A DNA stretch of 64,000 nucleotides. Origin: Streptomyces sp. NBC_00523. Its GTDB lineage: Bacteria; Actinomycetota; Actinomycetes; Streptomycetales; Streptomycetaceae. Where the stretch lies: the NCBI RefSeq assembly GCF_036346615.1, contig NZ_CP107836.1, positions 1,736,001 through 1,800,000 of the forward strand. Reading direction: 5' to 3'. Below are positions 31,348-39,937 of the stretch, one piece after another; position 1 is the stretch's first letter, and each line of letters begins with the position of its first letter. A model generated the notes under the pieces. It was not told the origin of the DNA, did not search any database, and was given only the letters and a program-made list of their open reading frames with translations. The position numbers were made by a program, and so were the translations under genes.

Positions 31348-34059
31348 TCAGTGGGCCGCTGACTCCCAGTCGCCGCCGACGCCGACCGACACGTCCAGCG
31401 GGGCGCGCAGCTGCACCGCCGTGGACATCTCGTGGCGCAGGATGCGCTCGACCTGCTCCCGCTCGCCCGCGGCGATCTCCAGCACGATTTCGTCGTGCAC
31501 CTGGAGCAGCATCCGGGACTTCAGCTCCGCCTCGGTCAGCGCCCGGTCGACGTGGAGCATGGCGACCTTGACGATGTCGGCGGCGGTGCCCTGGATCGGG
31601 GCGTTGAGCGCCATCCGCTCGGCGGTCTCGCGGCGCTGGCGGTTGTCGCTGTTCAGGTCGGGGAGGTAGCGGCGGCGACCGAAGACCGTCTCCGTGTATC
31701 CGGTCGCCCGGGCCTCCTCCACGACGCGGCGCAGATAGTCCCGCACCCCGCCGAACCGCTCGAAGTAGGTGTCCATCAGGACCCTGGCCTCGCCCGCCTC
31801 GATGTTCAGCTGCTGGGAGAGGCCGAAGGCGGACAGCCCGTACGCCAGGCCGTAGCTCATGGCCTTGATCTTGCGCCGCATCTCCGGGTCGACCGCGGAC
31901 TTCCCGACACCGAAGACCTGCGAGGCGACCGTGGTGTGCAGGTCCTCGCCGGAGGTGAACGCCTCGATCAGGCCCGCGTCCTCGGAGAGGTGGGCCATCA
32001 CGCGCAGTTCGATCTGGCTGTAGTCGGCCGTCATCAGCGTCTCGAAGCCCTCACCGACGACGAAGCCCCGGCGGATCGCCCGGCCCTCGTCCGTGCGGAC
32101 GGGGATGTTCTGCAGATTCGGGTCGGTGGAGGAGAGGCGGCCGGTCGCGGCCACCGTCTGGTTGAACGTGGTGTGGATGCGACCGTCCGCCGCGATCGTC
32201 TTCACCAGGCCCTCAACCGTGACCCGGAGCTTCGCCTGCTCGCGGTGGCGGAGCATGAGGACCGGCAGCTCGTGCTCGGTCTGGCCGGCCAGCCAGGCCA
32301 GCGCGTCCGCGTCCGTCGTGTAACCGGTCTTGGTCCTCTTGGTCTTCGGCAGGCCCAGCTCGCCGAACAGGACCTCCTGGAGCTGCTTGGGCGAACCGAG
32401 GTTGAACTCCCGGCCCACCGACGCGTGCGCCTCCTTCACCGCCTGCTGGACGGCCCCGGCGAACTGCTGCTCCATGCCCTCCAGATGGGCCCGGTCCGCC
32501 GCGATGCCGTGCCGCTCCAGGCGGGCGAGCAGGATCGACGTCGGGAGCTCCATGTCGTGCAGCAGCTCGGCCGCGCCGACCTCCTTCAGCCGCTCAGTGA
32601 ACGCGTCACCGAGATCCAGGACCGCGCGGGCCTGCGCCATCAGGGCGTCGGCCTCCGCCCGGTCGTCGGCGCCGAACGCCAGCTGGCCGTCGGCCGCGGC
32701 GGCCGGGGCCAGCTCGCGGCCCAGGTACTCCACGGCCAGCGCGTCCAGCGCGAACGAACGGCGGCCGGGCTTCACCAGATACGCGGCGAGCGCGGTGTCC
32801 ATCGTGACGCCGTCGAGGTGCCAGCCGTGCTCCGGGAAGACCCGCATCGCGCTCTTCGCGTTGTGCATGACCTTGGGCCGGACCGGGTCCGCGACCCAGG
32901 CGGCGAACGCCTGCTCGTCGGCCTCGTCCAGCTGCGCCGGGTCCAGCCAGGCGGCCGAGCCGTCGGCGGCGGCGAGCGCGATCTCGGTGACCGTGCCCAC
33001 CCCGAGCGACCAGGTGTCGACCGTCATGACACCCAGCGGCTGCGCGCCGTGCTCCGCCAGCCAGGGGCCGACCTCGCCGGTACCGAGCACGGTCCCGTCC
33101 AGCTCGATCCCGGCGGCGGGCGCGGGCGGCTCGGCCTCCGCCGCGCCCGGGTCCACGGCGAGCAGCCGCTCACGCAGGCTCGGGTTGCGGATCTCCAGTA
33201 TGTCGAGGATGCCGGTGACCGCCGTGCGGTCGTACGGGGCGCGCTCCAGCCCCTCCGGGGTCTTCGGCAGCTCCACGTCCCGGACCATCTCGGTCAGCAC
33301 GCGGTTCAGCTTCACCGCGTCCAGGTGGTCGCGGAGGTTCTGCCCGGCGACGCCCTTGACCTCGTCGGCCCGCGCGATCAGCTCGTCGAACGAGCCGAAC
33401 TGGTTGATCCACTTCGCGGCGGTCTTCTCGCCGACCTTGGGGATGCTCGGAAGGTTGTCCGACGGGTCACCGCGCAGCGCCGCGAAGTCCGGATACTGCC
33501 GGGGGGTGAGGCCGTACTTCTCCACGACCTTCTCCGGGGTGAACCGGGTCAGCTCGGAGACGCCCTTGGTGGGGTACAGCACGGTCACGTTGTCCGTGAT
33601 CAGCTGGAACGAGTCGCGGTCGCCCGTGACGATCAGGACCTCGAAGCCGGCCGCCTCGGCCTGCGTCGCGAGCGTCGCGATGACGTCGTCCGCCTCGAAG
33701 CCGTCCACCGCGAACCGGTCCGCGTGCATCGCGTCCAGCAGCTCGCCGATCAGCTCGACCTGGCCCTTGAACTCGTCGGGGGTCTTCGACCGGTTCGCCT
33801 TGTACTCGGGGAACTCCTGCGCCCGCCAGGTCTTGCGGGACACGTCGAACGCCACGGCGAAGTGCGTCGGCGCCTCGTCACGCAGCGTGTTCGCGAGCAT
33901 CGACATGAAGCCGTACACCGCGTTCGTCGGCTGGCCCGCCGCCGTCGTGAAATTCTCCGCGGGCAGCGCAAAGAACGCCCGGTACGCCAGGGAGTGCCCG
34001 TCCATGAGGAGCAGGCGCGGTCGGTTGTCTGCCGTCTTCTTCGATGCCGTCTCAGCCAC
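31348..34059 (-). CDS. polA: DNA polymerase I
   Basis: 903 aa from GTG 34059 (AGGA about 8 bases upstream). Residues 1-300 form the 5'-3' exonuclease/flap domain: LLLMDGHSLAYRAFFALP, GFEADDVIATLA, VTGDRDSFQLI. Residues 310-510 form the 3'-5' exonuclease fold, but the D-x-E motif reads VDTWSL and other acidic residues are absent, so proofreading is probably lost, as in other actinobacterial Pol I. The polymerase domain has motif A DYSQIELRVMAHLS (about 678), motif B RRKIKAMSYGLAYG (about 726) and motif C VHDEIVLE (about 856). It works in Okazaki fragment maturation and repair. Confidence 0.96.
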   Translation of the reverse strand: MAETASKKTADNRPRLLLMDGHSLAYRAFFALPAENFTTAAGQPTNAVYGFMSMLANTLRDEAPTHFAVAFDVSRKTWRAQEFPEYKANRSKTPDEFKGQVELIGELLDAMHADRFAVDGFEADDVIATLATQAEAAGFEVLIVTGDRDSFQLITDNVTVLYPTKGVSELTRFTPEKVVEKYGLTPRQYPDFAALRGDPSDNLPSIPKVGEKTAAKWINQFGSFDELIARADEVKGVAGQNLRDHLDAVKLNRVLTEMVRDVELPKTPEGLERAPYDRTAVTGILDILEIRNPSLRERLLAVDPGAAEAEPPAPAAGIELDGTVLGTGEVGPWLAEHGAQPLGVMTVDTWSLGVGTVTEIALAAADGSAAWLDPAQLDEADEQAFAAWVADPVRPKVMHNAKSAMRVFPEHGWHLDGVTMDTALAAYLVKPGRRSFALDALAVEYLGRELAPAAAADGQLAFGADDRAEADALMAQARAVLDLGDAFTERLKEVGAAELLHDMELPTSILLARLERHGIAADRAHLEGMEQQFAGAVQQAVKEAHASVGREFNLGSPKQLQEVLFGELGLPKTKRTKTGYTTDADALAWLAGQTEHELPVLMLRHREQAKLRVTVEGLVKTIAADGRIHTTFNQTVAATGRLSSTDPNLQNIPVRTDEGRAIRRGFVVGEGFETLMTADYSQIELRVMAHLSEDAGLIEAFTSGEDLHTTVASQVFGVGKSAVDPEMRRKIKAMSYGLAYGLSAFGLSQQLNIEAGEARVLMDTYFERFGGVRDYLRRVVEEARATGYTETVFGRRRYLPDLNSDNRQRRETAERMALNAPIQGTAADIVKVAMLHVDRALTEAELKSRMLLQVHDEIVLEIAAGEREQVERILRHEMSTAVQLRAPLDVSVGVGGDWESAAH

Positions 34060-34229
34060 ACCCCGATCCTGCCACGGACCACTGACAATCCGGACCGGCC
34101 ACCGCCCGCGACGCCTCACCGGGCACCCGGCCCGGAACGCGTGCCAGGATCGACAGGGAGAAGGAAACACACACGGCGGACCCGCGGGACACCTCCCGGG
34201 GGCCCGCAGCCGGCTCGAAGGGGAGCACC

Positions 34230-36503
34230 ATGGCCAGCAAGCCACCCGCAGGAGACCCCGTCCAGGACGCCCCCCGGGTCGGACCGGCCCAGCACTCCGC
34301 CGCCGGGCTGCCCGCCGTCGCCCAGAGCCTGCGCGTCGCCCAGCAGCAGATGGGCCTGCGCCGCACCGCGCAGACCCTCCTCAAGGTCAACCAGAAGGAC
34401 GGCTTCGACTGCCCCGGCTGCGCCTGGCCCGAGGGCGACAAGCGGCACACCGCCGAGTTCTGCGAGAACGGCGTCAAGGCCGTCGCCGAGGAGGCCACGC
34501 TCCGCCGGGTCACCCCGGACTTCTTCGCCGAGCACCCCGTCTCCGACCTCGCCGGGCGCAGCGGCTACTGGCTCGGCCAGCAGGGCCGCATCACCCAGCC
34601 CGTCTACCTCCCCGAGGGCGCCGACCGCTACGAGGCCATCACCTGGGAGCGGGCCTTCGACATCATGGCCGAGGAGCTGGGCGCCCTCGCCTCCCCCGAC
34701 GAGGCCGTCTTCTACACCTCCGGGCGCACCAGCAACGAGGCCGCGTTCCTCCTTCAGCTCTTCGCCCGCGAGTTCGGCACCAACAACCTGCCGGACTGCT
34801 CCAACATGTGCCACGAGTCCTCGGGCTCCGCGCTCACCGAGACGATCGGCGTCGGCAAGGGCTCGGTGTCCCTGGAGGACCTGCACCACGCCGACCTGAT
34901 CATCATCGCCGGGCAGAACCCCGGCACCAACCACCCCCGGATGCTCTCCGCCCTGGAGCAGGCCAAGGCGGCCGGCGCGAAGATCATCTCGGTGAACCCG
35001 CTGCCCGAGGCCGGCCTCGAACGCTTCAAGAACCCGCAGACCCCGCAGGGCATGCTCAAGGGCACCCCGCTCAACGACCTCTTCCTCCAGATCCGGATCG
35101 GCGGCGACCAGGCCCTCTTCCGCCTCCTGAACAAACTGATCCTGGAGACCGAGGGCGCCGTCGACCGGACGTTCGTCACCGAACACACCCACGGCTACGA
35201 GGAGTTCGCCGCCGCCGCGGCCCAGGCGGACTGGGACGCGACGCTCGCCGCGACCGGACTCGACCGCGCCGCCGTCGAACAGGCCCTCGCGATGGTCCTG
35301 GAATCGGAGCGCACCGTCGTCTGCTGGGCCATGGGCCTCACCCAGCACAAGCACTCCGTGCCGACCATCCGCGAGGTCGTCAACTTCCTCCTGCTGCGCG
35401 GCAACATCGGCCGCCCCGGCGCCGGGGTCTGCCCCGTGCGCGGCCACTCCAACGTCCAGGGCGACCGCACCATGGGCATCTTCGAACGGCCCGCGCCCGC
35501 CTTCCTCGACGCCCTCGACAAGGAGTTCGGGATCACCTCACCGCGCCACCACGGCTACGACGTGGTCCGCGCGATCCGCGCCCTGCGCGACGGCGAGGCC
35601 AAGGTCTTCTTCGCGATGGGCGGGAACTTCGTCGCCGCCACCCCCGACACCGACGTCACCGAGGCCGCCATGCGCAACGCGCGCCTCACCGTCCACGTCT
35701 CCACCAAGCTCAACCGCTCCCACGCCGTCACCGGCGCCCACGCGCTGATCCTTCCCACCCTCGGCCGTACCGACAAGGACGTCCAGGCGGGCGGCAAGCA
35801 GTTCGTCACCGTCGAGGACTCCATGAGCAAGGTCCACGCCTCGCGCGGCAACCTCACCCCCGCGAGCCCGCACCTGCTCTCCGAACCCGCCATCGTCGCC
35901 CGCCTCGCCCGCGCCGTCCTCGGCCCCGAATCCGCCACCCCCTGGGAGGAGTTCGAGAAGGACTACGCGACGATCCGGGACCGCATCTCCCGGGTCGTCC
36001 CCGGCTTCGAGAACTTCAACGCCCGCATCGCCCACCCCGGCGGCTTCACCCTCCCGCACGGCCCCCGCGACTCCCGCCGCTTCCCCACCGCCACAGGAAA
36101 GGCCAACTTCACCGCCGCACCGGTCGAGTTCCCCGAGCTGCCCGAGGGCCGGCTGCTGCTCCAGACCCTGCGCTCCCACGACCAGTACAACACCACGATC
36201 TACGGTCTCGACGACCGCTACCGGGGCATCAAGGGCGGCCGCCGCGTCGTCCTCGTACACCCCGAGGACGCGGAAGCCCTCGGGCTGCCCGACGGGTCCT
36301 ACACCGACCTCGTCAGCGAGTGGAAGGACGGTGTGGAGCGCCGCGCCCCCGGCTTCCGCGTCGTCCACTACCCCACCGCCCGGGGCTGCGCCGCCGCGTA
36401 CTACCCGGAGACCAATGTGCTGGTCCCCCTCGACTCCACCGCCGACACCAGCAACACCCCCGCCTCCAAGTCCGTCGTGGTGCGCTTCGAGCCGGTGGGC
36501 TAA
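34230..36503 (+). CDS. FdhF/YdeP-family molybdopterin oxidoreductase
   Basis: 757 aa with AGGGGAG before ATG. The N-terminus has a Cys cluster (FDCPGCAWPEGDKRHTAEFC, about residues 58-77) that fits the reduced iron-sulfur site of the YdeP group rather than a classical four-Cys motif. The molybdopterin domain shows YEAITWERAFDIMAEELG, FYTSGRTSNEAAFLLQLFA and DCSNMCHESSG (Cys as possible Mo ligand). Later come GQNPGTNHPRM and GHSNVQGDRTMG. The dinucleotide-binding C-terminal domain includes LRSHDQYNTTIYGLDDRYRG. Formate dehydrogenase activity is only a family label; in E. coli YdeP is linked to acid resistance. It is divergent from polA. Confidence 0.9.
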   Translation: MASKPPAGDPVQDAPRVGPAQHSAAGLPAVAQSLRVAQQQMGLRRTAQTLLKVNQKDGFDCPGCAWPEGDKRHTAEFCENGVKAVAEEATLRRVTPDFFAEHPVSDLAGRSGYWLGQQGRITQPVYLPEGADRYEAITWERAFDIMAEELGALASPDEAVFYTSGRTSNEAAFLLQLFAREFGTNNLPDCSNMCHESSGSALTETIGVGKGSVSLEDLHHADLIIIAGQNPGTNHPRMLSALEQAKAAGAKIISVNPLPEAGLERFKNPQTPQGMLKGTPLNDLFLQIRIGGDQALFRLLNKLILETEGAVDRTFVTEHTHGYEEFAAAAAQADWDATLAATGLDRAAVEQALAMVLESERTVVCWAMGLTQHKHSVPTIREVVNFLLLRGNIGRPGAGVCPVRGHSNVQGDRTMGIFERPAPAFLDALDKEFGITSPRHHGYDVVRAIRALRDGEAKVFFAMGGNFVAATPDTDVTEAAMRNARLTVHVSTKLNRSHAVTGAHALILPTLGRTDKDVQAGGKQFVTVEDSMSKVHASRGNLTPASPHLLSEPAIVARLARAVLGPESATPWEEFEKDYATIRDRISRVVPGFENFNARIAHPGGFTLPHGPRDSRRFPTATGKANFTAAPVEFPELPEGRLLLQTLRSHDQYNTTIYGLDDRYRGIKGGRRVVLVHPEDAEALGLPDGSYTDLVSEWKDGVERRAPGFRVVHYPTARGCAAAYYPETNVLVPLDSTADTSNTPASKSVVVRFEPVG

Positions 36504-36569
36504 GCGCTCGCTCAGGCGTCTGATAAGAACGACGCATACGAGCACCGCACCGAGACGAAAGGCGGACCC

Positions 36570-37040
36570 ATGGGCGAGCACACCACACCCACGTTCCCCC
36601 AGGAGATCATCGACGAGTACGCCGCGCTCGGCGTCGACCTGCCCGCCCTCTTCTCCGCCGGCCACCTCGGCGAGCGCATGGGCGTCCGCATCCTCGAAGC
36701 CTCCGCCGAGCGCGTCGTCGGCACCATGCCGGTCGAGGGCAACACCCAGCCCTACGGACTCCTGCACGGCGGCGCCTCCGCCGTCCTCGCCGAGACCCTG
36801 GGCTCCGTCGGATCGATGCTGCACGGCGGCCCGTCCAAGTTCGCCGTGGGCGTCGACCTGAACTGCACCCATCACCGAGGGGTACGAAGCGGCCTGGTCA
36901 CCGGCACCGCCACCCCCGTGCACCGGGGACGCACCACCGCCACGTACGAGATCGCCATCACCGACGAGCAGGGCAAGCGGGTCTGCACCGCCCGCCTCAC
37001 CTGCCTGCTGCGCGAGGCCCCCGCACCCGAAGCGTCCTGA
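36570..37040 (+). CDS. PaaI-type hotdog thioesterase
   Basis: 156 aa. A single hotdog domain covers about residues 28-147: GHLGERMGVRILEASAERVV, the active-site helix PYGLLHGGASAVLAETLGSV and strands VGVDLNCTHHRGVRSGLVTG. The HGG with Glu eight residues on is typical for the acyl-CoA thioesterases of the PaaI/4-hydroxybenzoyl-CoA type II group. It hydrolyses acyl- or aryl-CoA thioesters in the cytosol; the substrate is not known. It is 66 bases downstream of the oxidoreductase and may be cotranscribed; a terminator follows. Confidence 0.88.
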   Translation: MGEHTTPTFPQEIIDEYAALGVDLPALFSAGHLGERMGVRILEASAERVVGTMPVEGNTQPYGLLHGGASAVLAETLGSVGSMLHGGPSKFAVGVDLNCTHHRGVRSGLVTGTATPVHRGRTTATYEIAITDEQGKRVCTARLTCLLREAPAPEAS

Positions 37041-37063
37041 CCCCGCGCCACGCCTCACCACCC

Positions 37064-37095
37064 CTGCCCGGCCGTGACCCAAAACGGCCGGGCAG
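37064..37095 (+). terminator. terminator after the thioesterase gene
   Basis: CTGCCCGGCCGT pairs perfectly with ACGGCCGGGCAG (12 bp) around an 8-base loop, 23 bases after the stop codon. Confidence 0.75.
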
Positions 37096-37673
37096 CGGCA
37101 TATCCGGGCACAACCACCGCCATGATCAAGGAAATTGAGCGGCGCGCGGCGTCAACCCCCTTGACCCGGCGCTCCGTTCCATGGCCCACTCAGCTGCCCA
37201 CACCTCACCCGCCCCCACCACCACACCGCGTCGCCGCACCCCCGCCACCGTAACGCAGCGTAACCAACGCCCGAGGTGGCGCGCCCCGCCGCGACGCGAT
37301 CAGCCCGGCCCCGACGCCACCGGGCCCTCCGGCATGCCCCCGCACCCCCGCACCGGGCCCCCGCCGGGCGACAGCAGCAAGATCACCTCAAGCCCCTTAG
37401 CAGAGCTGCGCGTTCTCACATTGCGGTCACTTCACGGTCCGGTAAAAAGCCGTACATGTCCGCCCAGCCACCTCAAGCCTTGCTCAAGGGCATAACAAGA
37501 CAGTCACATCCTTGGCCGGCACCCCTCCCGACCCCCACCACTGCCCTTAGAGTCACGGCCAGTCACCGCGCCGCCGGGCGCGTCTGCAAGCACGGCCCTG
37601 TACCAACCCAGTACGGCCCGGCGAACGACACGGCACCTCAAGCGAGGAGGCCGCGCCAGGGAAAGGACCTTTC
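37096..37673 (+). promoter_or_regulatory. 578-base non-coding region upstream of livJ
   Basis: No reading frame here has Streptomyces-like codon bias; the plus strand is rich in C. It must hold the livJ promoter. TAGAGT at 37550-37555 is a fair -10, but I find no matching -35, so I do not assign a start point. AAAGGAC 4 to 10 bases before the GTG of livJ is the ribosome site. No riboswitch or small RNA was recognised. Confidence 0.4.
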
Positions 37674-38906
37674 GTGCGACACCGTTCTTTGCTCATCCTC
37701 ACCACAGTGCTCACCACCGGTGCACTGACGCTCACCGCCTGCGGGTCGCGCGACGACGACAACAAGAGCGACGGCAACAGCGGCAGCGGCAACACGACCG
37801 TCGTCATCGGCGTCGACGCACCGCTCACCGGTGACCTCTCCGCCCTCGGCCTCGGCATCAAGAACTCCGCCGACCTCGCCGTCAGCATCGCGAACAAGAA
37901 GAAGCTCGTCCCCGGAGTCACCTTCAAGGTGCAGCCCCTCGACGACCAGGCCCAGCCCTCCGTCGGCGGACAGAACGCCCAGAAGTTCATCGACAACAAG
38001 GACGTCCTCGGCGTCGTCGGCCCCCTGAACTCCAGCGTCTCGCAGTCCATGCAGAAGCCGCTCAACGACGCCAGCCTCACCCAGGTCTCCCCGGCCAACA
38101 CCGGCACCGAGCTGACCCAGGGCAACAACTGGAAGAGCGGCGACAAGAAGCGCCCCTTCAAGACCTTCTTCCGCACCGCCACCACGGACCAGATCCAGGG
38201 CGCCTTCGCCGCGAAGTACCTGTACAACGACGCGAAGATCAAGCAGGTCTACCTCATCGACGACCAGAAGACCTACGGCGCCGGCCTCGCCGCGTCCTTC
38301 AAGGCCACCTTCACCGACCTCGGTGGCAAGATCGTCGGCTCCGACCACGTCAACCCCGACGACCGCGACTTCAACGCCGTCGTGGCCAAGGTCAAGAAGT
38401 CCGGCGCCAAGGCCGTCTACTACGGCGGTGAGTACCCCGCCGGCGCGCCCCTGAGCCAGCAGCTCAAGGACAGCGTCCAGATCCCCCTCATGGGCGGCGA
38501 CGGCATGTACAGCGCCGACTTCATCAAGCTCAACAAGAAGGCCCAGGGCGACATCGCGACCTCCGTCGGCAAGCCCGTCGAGGAGCTCGACTCCGCCAAG
38601 CAGTTCATCGCCGACTACAAGACCGCCGGCTACAAGGACGCCTACGAGGCCTACGGGGGCGGCACCTACGACGCCACCTGGGCCGTCATCGAGGCCGTCA
38701 AGATCGCCGTCTCCGAGAACGACGGCAAGCTCCCCGACGACGCCCGCGCCAAGGTGCTCGACGCCATGAGCAAGGTCAAGTTCGACGGCGTCACCGGCCC
38801 GGTCTCCTTCGACGAGTTCGGCGACACCACCAACACCATGATGACCGCCTACCAGGTCGACGGCGGCAAGTGGGTCTCCAAGCTCAGCGAGGCCTACAAG
38901 CCGTAA
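37674..38906 (+). CDS. livJ: branched-chain amino acid ABC transporter, substrate-binding lipoprotein
   Basis: 410 aa from GTG. The signal peptide ends in lipobox LTAC (Cys about residue 23), so the protein is anchored outside the membrane. The mature part is a type I periplasmic-binding fold: TVVIGVDAPLTGDLSALGLG, VVGPLNSSVSQSMQKPLND, FRTATTDQIQGAFAAKYL, and GAKAVYYGGEYPAGAPL. It captures leucine, isoleucine or valine, or related amino acids, for the LivHMGF channel encoded directly downstream. A hairpin between livJ and livH probably raises livJ mRNA over the rest of the operon. Confidence 0.94.
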   Translation: MRHRSLLILTTVLTTGALTLTACGSRDDDNKSDGNSGSGNTTVVIGVDAPLTGDLSALGLGIKNSADLAVSIANKKKLVPGVTFKVQPLDDQAQPSVGGQNAQKFIDNKDVLGVVGPLNSSVSQSMQKPLNDASLTQVSPANTGTELTQGNNWKSGDKKRPFKTFFRTATTDQIQGAFAAKYLYNDAKIKQVYLIDDQKTYGAGLAASFKATFTDLGGKIVGSDHVNPDDRDFNAVVAKVKKSGAKAVYYGGEYPAGAPLSQQLKDSVQIPLMGGDGMYSADFIKLNKKAQGDIATSVGKPVEELDSAKQFIADYKTAGYKDAYEAYGGGTYDATWAVIEAVKIAVSENDGKLPDDARAKVLDAMSKVKFDGVTGPVSFDEFGDTTNTMMTAYQVDGGKWVSKLSEAYKP

Positions 38907-38934
38907 CTCCCGGGCACGCCCCGACCGACCCCAG

Positions 38935-38969
38935 ACCGCGCGGGAGCGCTACGAGCACTCCCGCGCGGT
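38935..38969 (+). promoter_or_regulatory. intercistronic hairpin livJ-livH
   Basis: ACCGCGCGGGAG and CTCCCGCGCGGT form a perfect 12-bp stem with an 11-base loop, 29 bases after livJ. Such hairpins after binding-protein genes protect the upstream mRNA or end part of the transcripts, giving more binding protein than permease; this use is inferred. Confidence 0.65.
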
Positions 38970-39002
38970 GCCATATCCGAACCACTCCACGGAGGCCCTG
39001 CG

Positions 39003-39932
39003 GTGCACGAACTGCCGCAACAGCTGGCCAATGGACTCATCCTCGGCGCGATGTACGGACTCATCGCGATCGGCTACACGATGGTCTACGGAATCATCCA
39101 GCTCATCAACTTCGCCCACGGCGAGATCTTCATGATCGGAGGCTTCGGAGCTCTCACCGTGTACCTCTGGATGCCGGCCGGCTCCAACCTCCTCGCTATC
39201 GTCCCCCTCATGATCATCGGCGGCGTCATATGCTCCGTCGCCATCAGCGTCGCCGCCGAACGCTTCGCGTACCGGCCCCTGCGCAACGCCCCCCGGCTCG
39301 CCCCGCTGATCACCGCGATCGGGCTCTCCCTGGCACTCCAGCAGGCCATCTGGAAGTGGTACCCCGACGCCACCAAGGACCACCCCTTCCCGCAGTTCAA
39401 GGGCGACGCCTTCGACATCTTCGGCGCCCACGTCCAGCGCGGTGACCTCTTCGTCCTCATCTCCGCCCCCGTCTGCATGATCGCCCTCGGCCTCTTCGTC
39501 TCCAAGACCCGGGCCGGCCGCGGCATGCAGGCCACCTCGCAGGACCCCGACACCGCCAAGCTCATGGGCATCAACACCGACCGCATCATCGTCATGGCCT
39601 TCGCCATCGGTGCCGCGTTCGCCGCCGTCGCCGCCGTCGCCTACGGGCTCAAGAACGGCCAGATCGGCTTCCGCATGGGCTTCATCATGGGCCTCAAGGC
39701 CTTCACCGCAGCCGTCCTCGGCGGCATCGGCAACATCTACGGCGCCATGCTCGGCGGCGTCGTCCTCGGCGTCGCCGAAGCCCTCGCCACCGGCTACATG
39801 AGCGACGTCCCCGGCATGGACCTCTTCGGCGGCGGTGCCTGGAAGGACGTGTGGGCCTTCGTCCTCCTCATCGTCGTCCTGCTGCTGCGGCCACAAGGCC
39901 TGCTCGGCGAACGCGTCGCGGACAGGGCGTGA
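39003..39932 (+). CDS. livH: branched-chain amino acid ABC transporter permease LivH
   Basis: 309 aa from GTG with GGAGG 8 bases upstream. Eight or so membrane helices are seen, starting LPQQLANGLILGAMYGLIAI. Family landmarks are GYTMVYGIIQLINFAHGEIF near the start, PRLAPLITAIGLSLALQQAI, SQDPDTAKLMGINTDRIIVM (the loop that docks onto the ATPases) and KAFTAAVLGGIGNIYGAMLG. It forms the membrane channel with LivM. It is followed by livM after 5 bases. Confidence 0.95.
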   Translation: MHELPQQLANGLILGAMYGLIAIGYTMVYGIIQLINFAHGEIFMIGGFGALTVYLWMPAGSNLLAIVPLMIIGGVICSVAISVAAERFAYRPLRNAPRLAPLITAIGLSLALQQAIWKWYPDATKDHPFPQFKGDAFDIFGAHVQRGDLFVLISAPVCMIALGLFVSKTRAGRGMQATSQDPDTAKLMGINTDRIIVMAFAIGAAFAAVAAVAYGLKNGQIGFRMGFIMGLKAFTAAVLGGIGNIYGAMLGGVVLGVAEALATGYMSDVPGMDLFGGGAWKDVWAFVLLIVVLLLRPQGLLGERVADRA

Positions 39933-39937
39933 TACGG

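Noticed and set aside
31348..34059. Pol I proofreading loss as a local mutation.
   Set aside because: Missing 3'-5' exonuclease residues are, from what I know, typical of actinobacterial PolA, so this is a family trait and not an anomaly of this strain.
37096..37673. Possible small RNA or riboswitch in the long gap before livJ.
   Set aside because: No hairpin with regulatory layout, no known motif and no convincing promoter pair were found; it remains only an unassigned upstream region.
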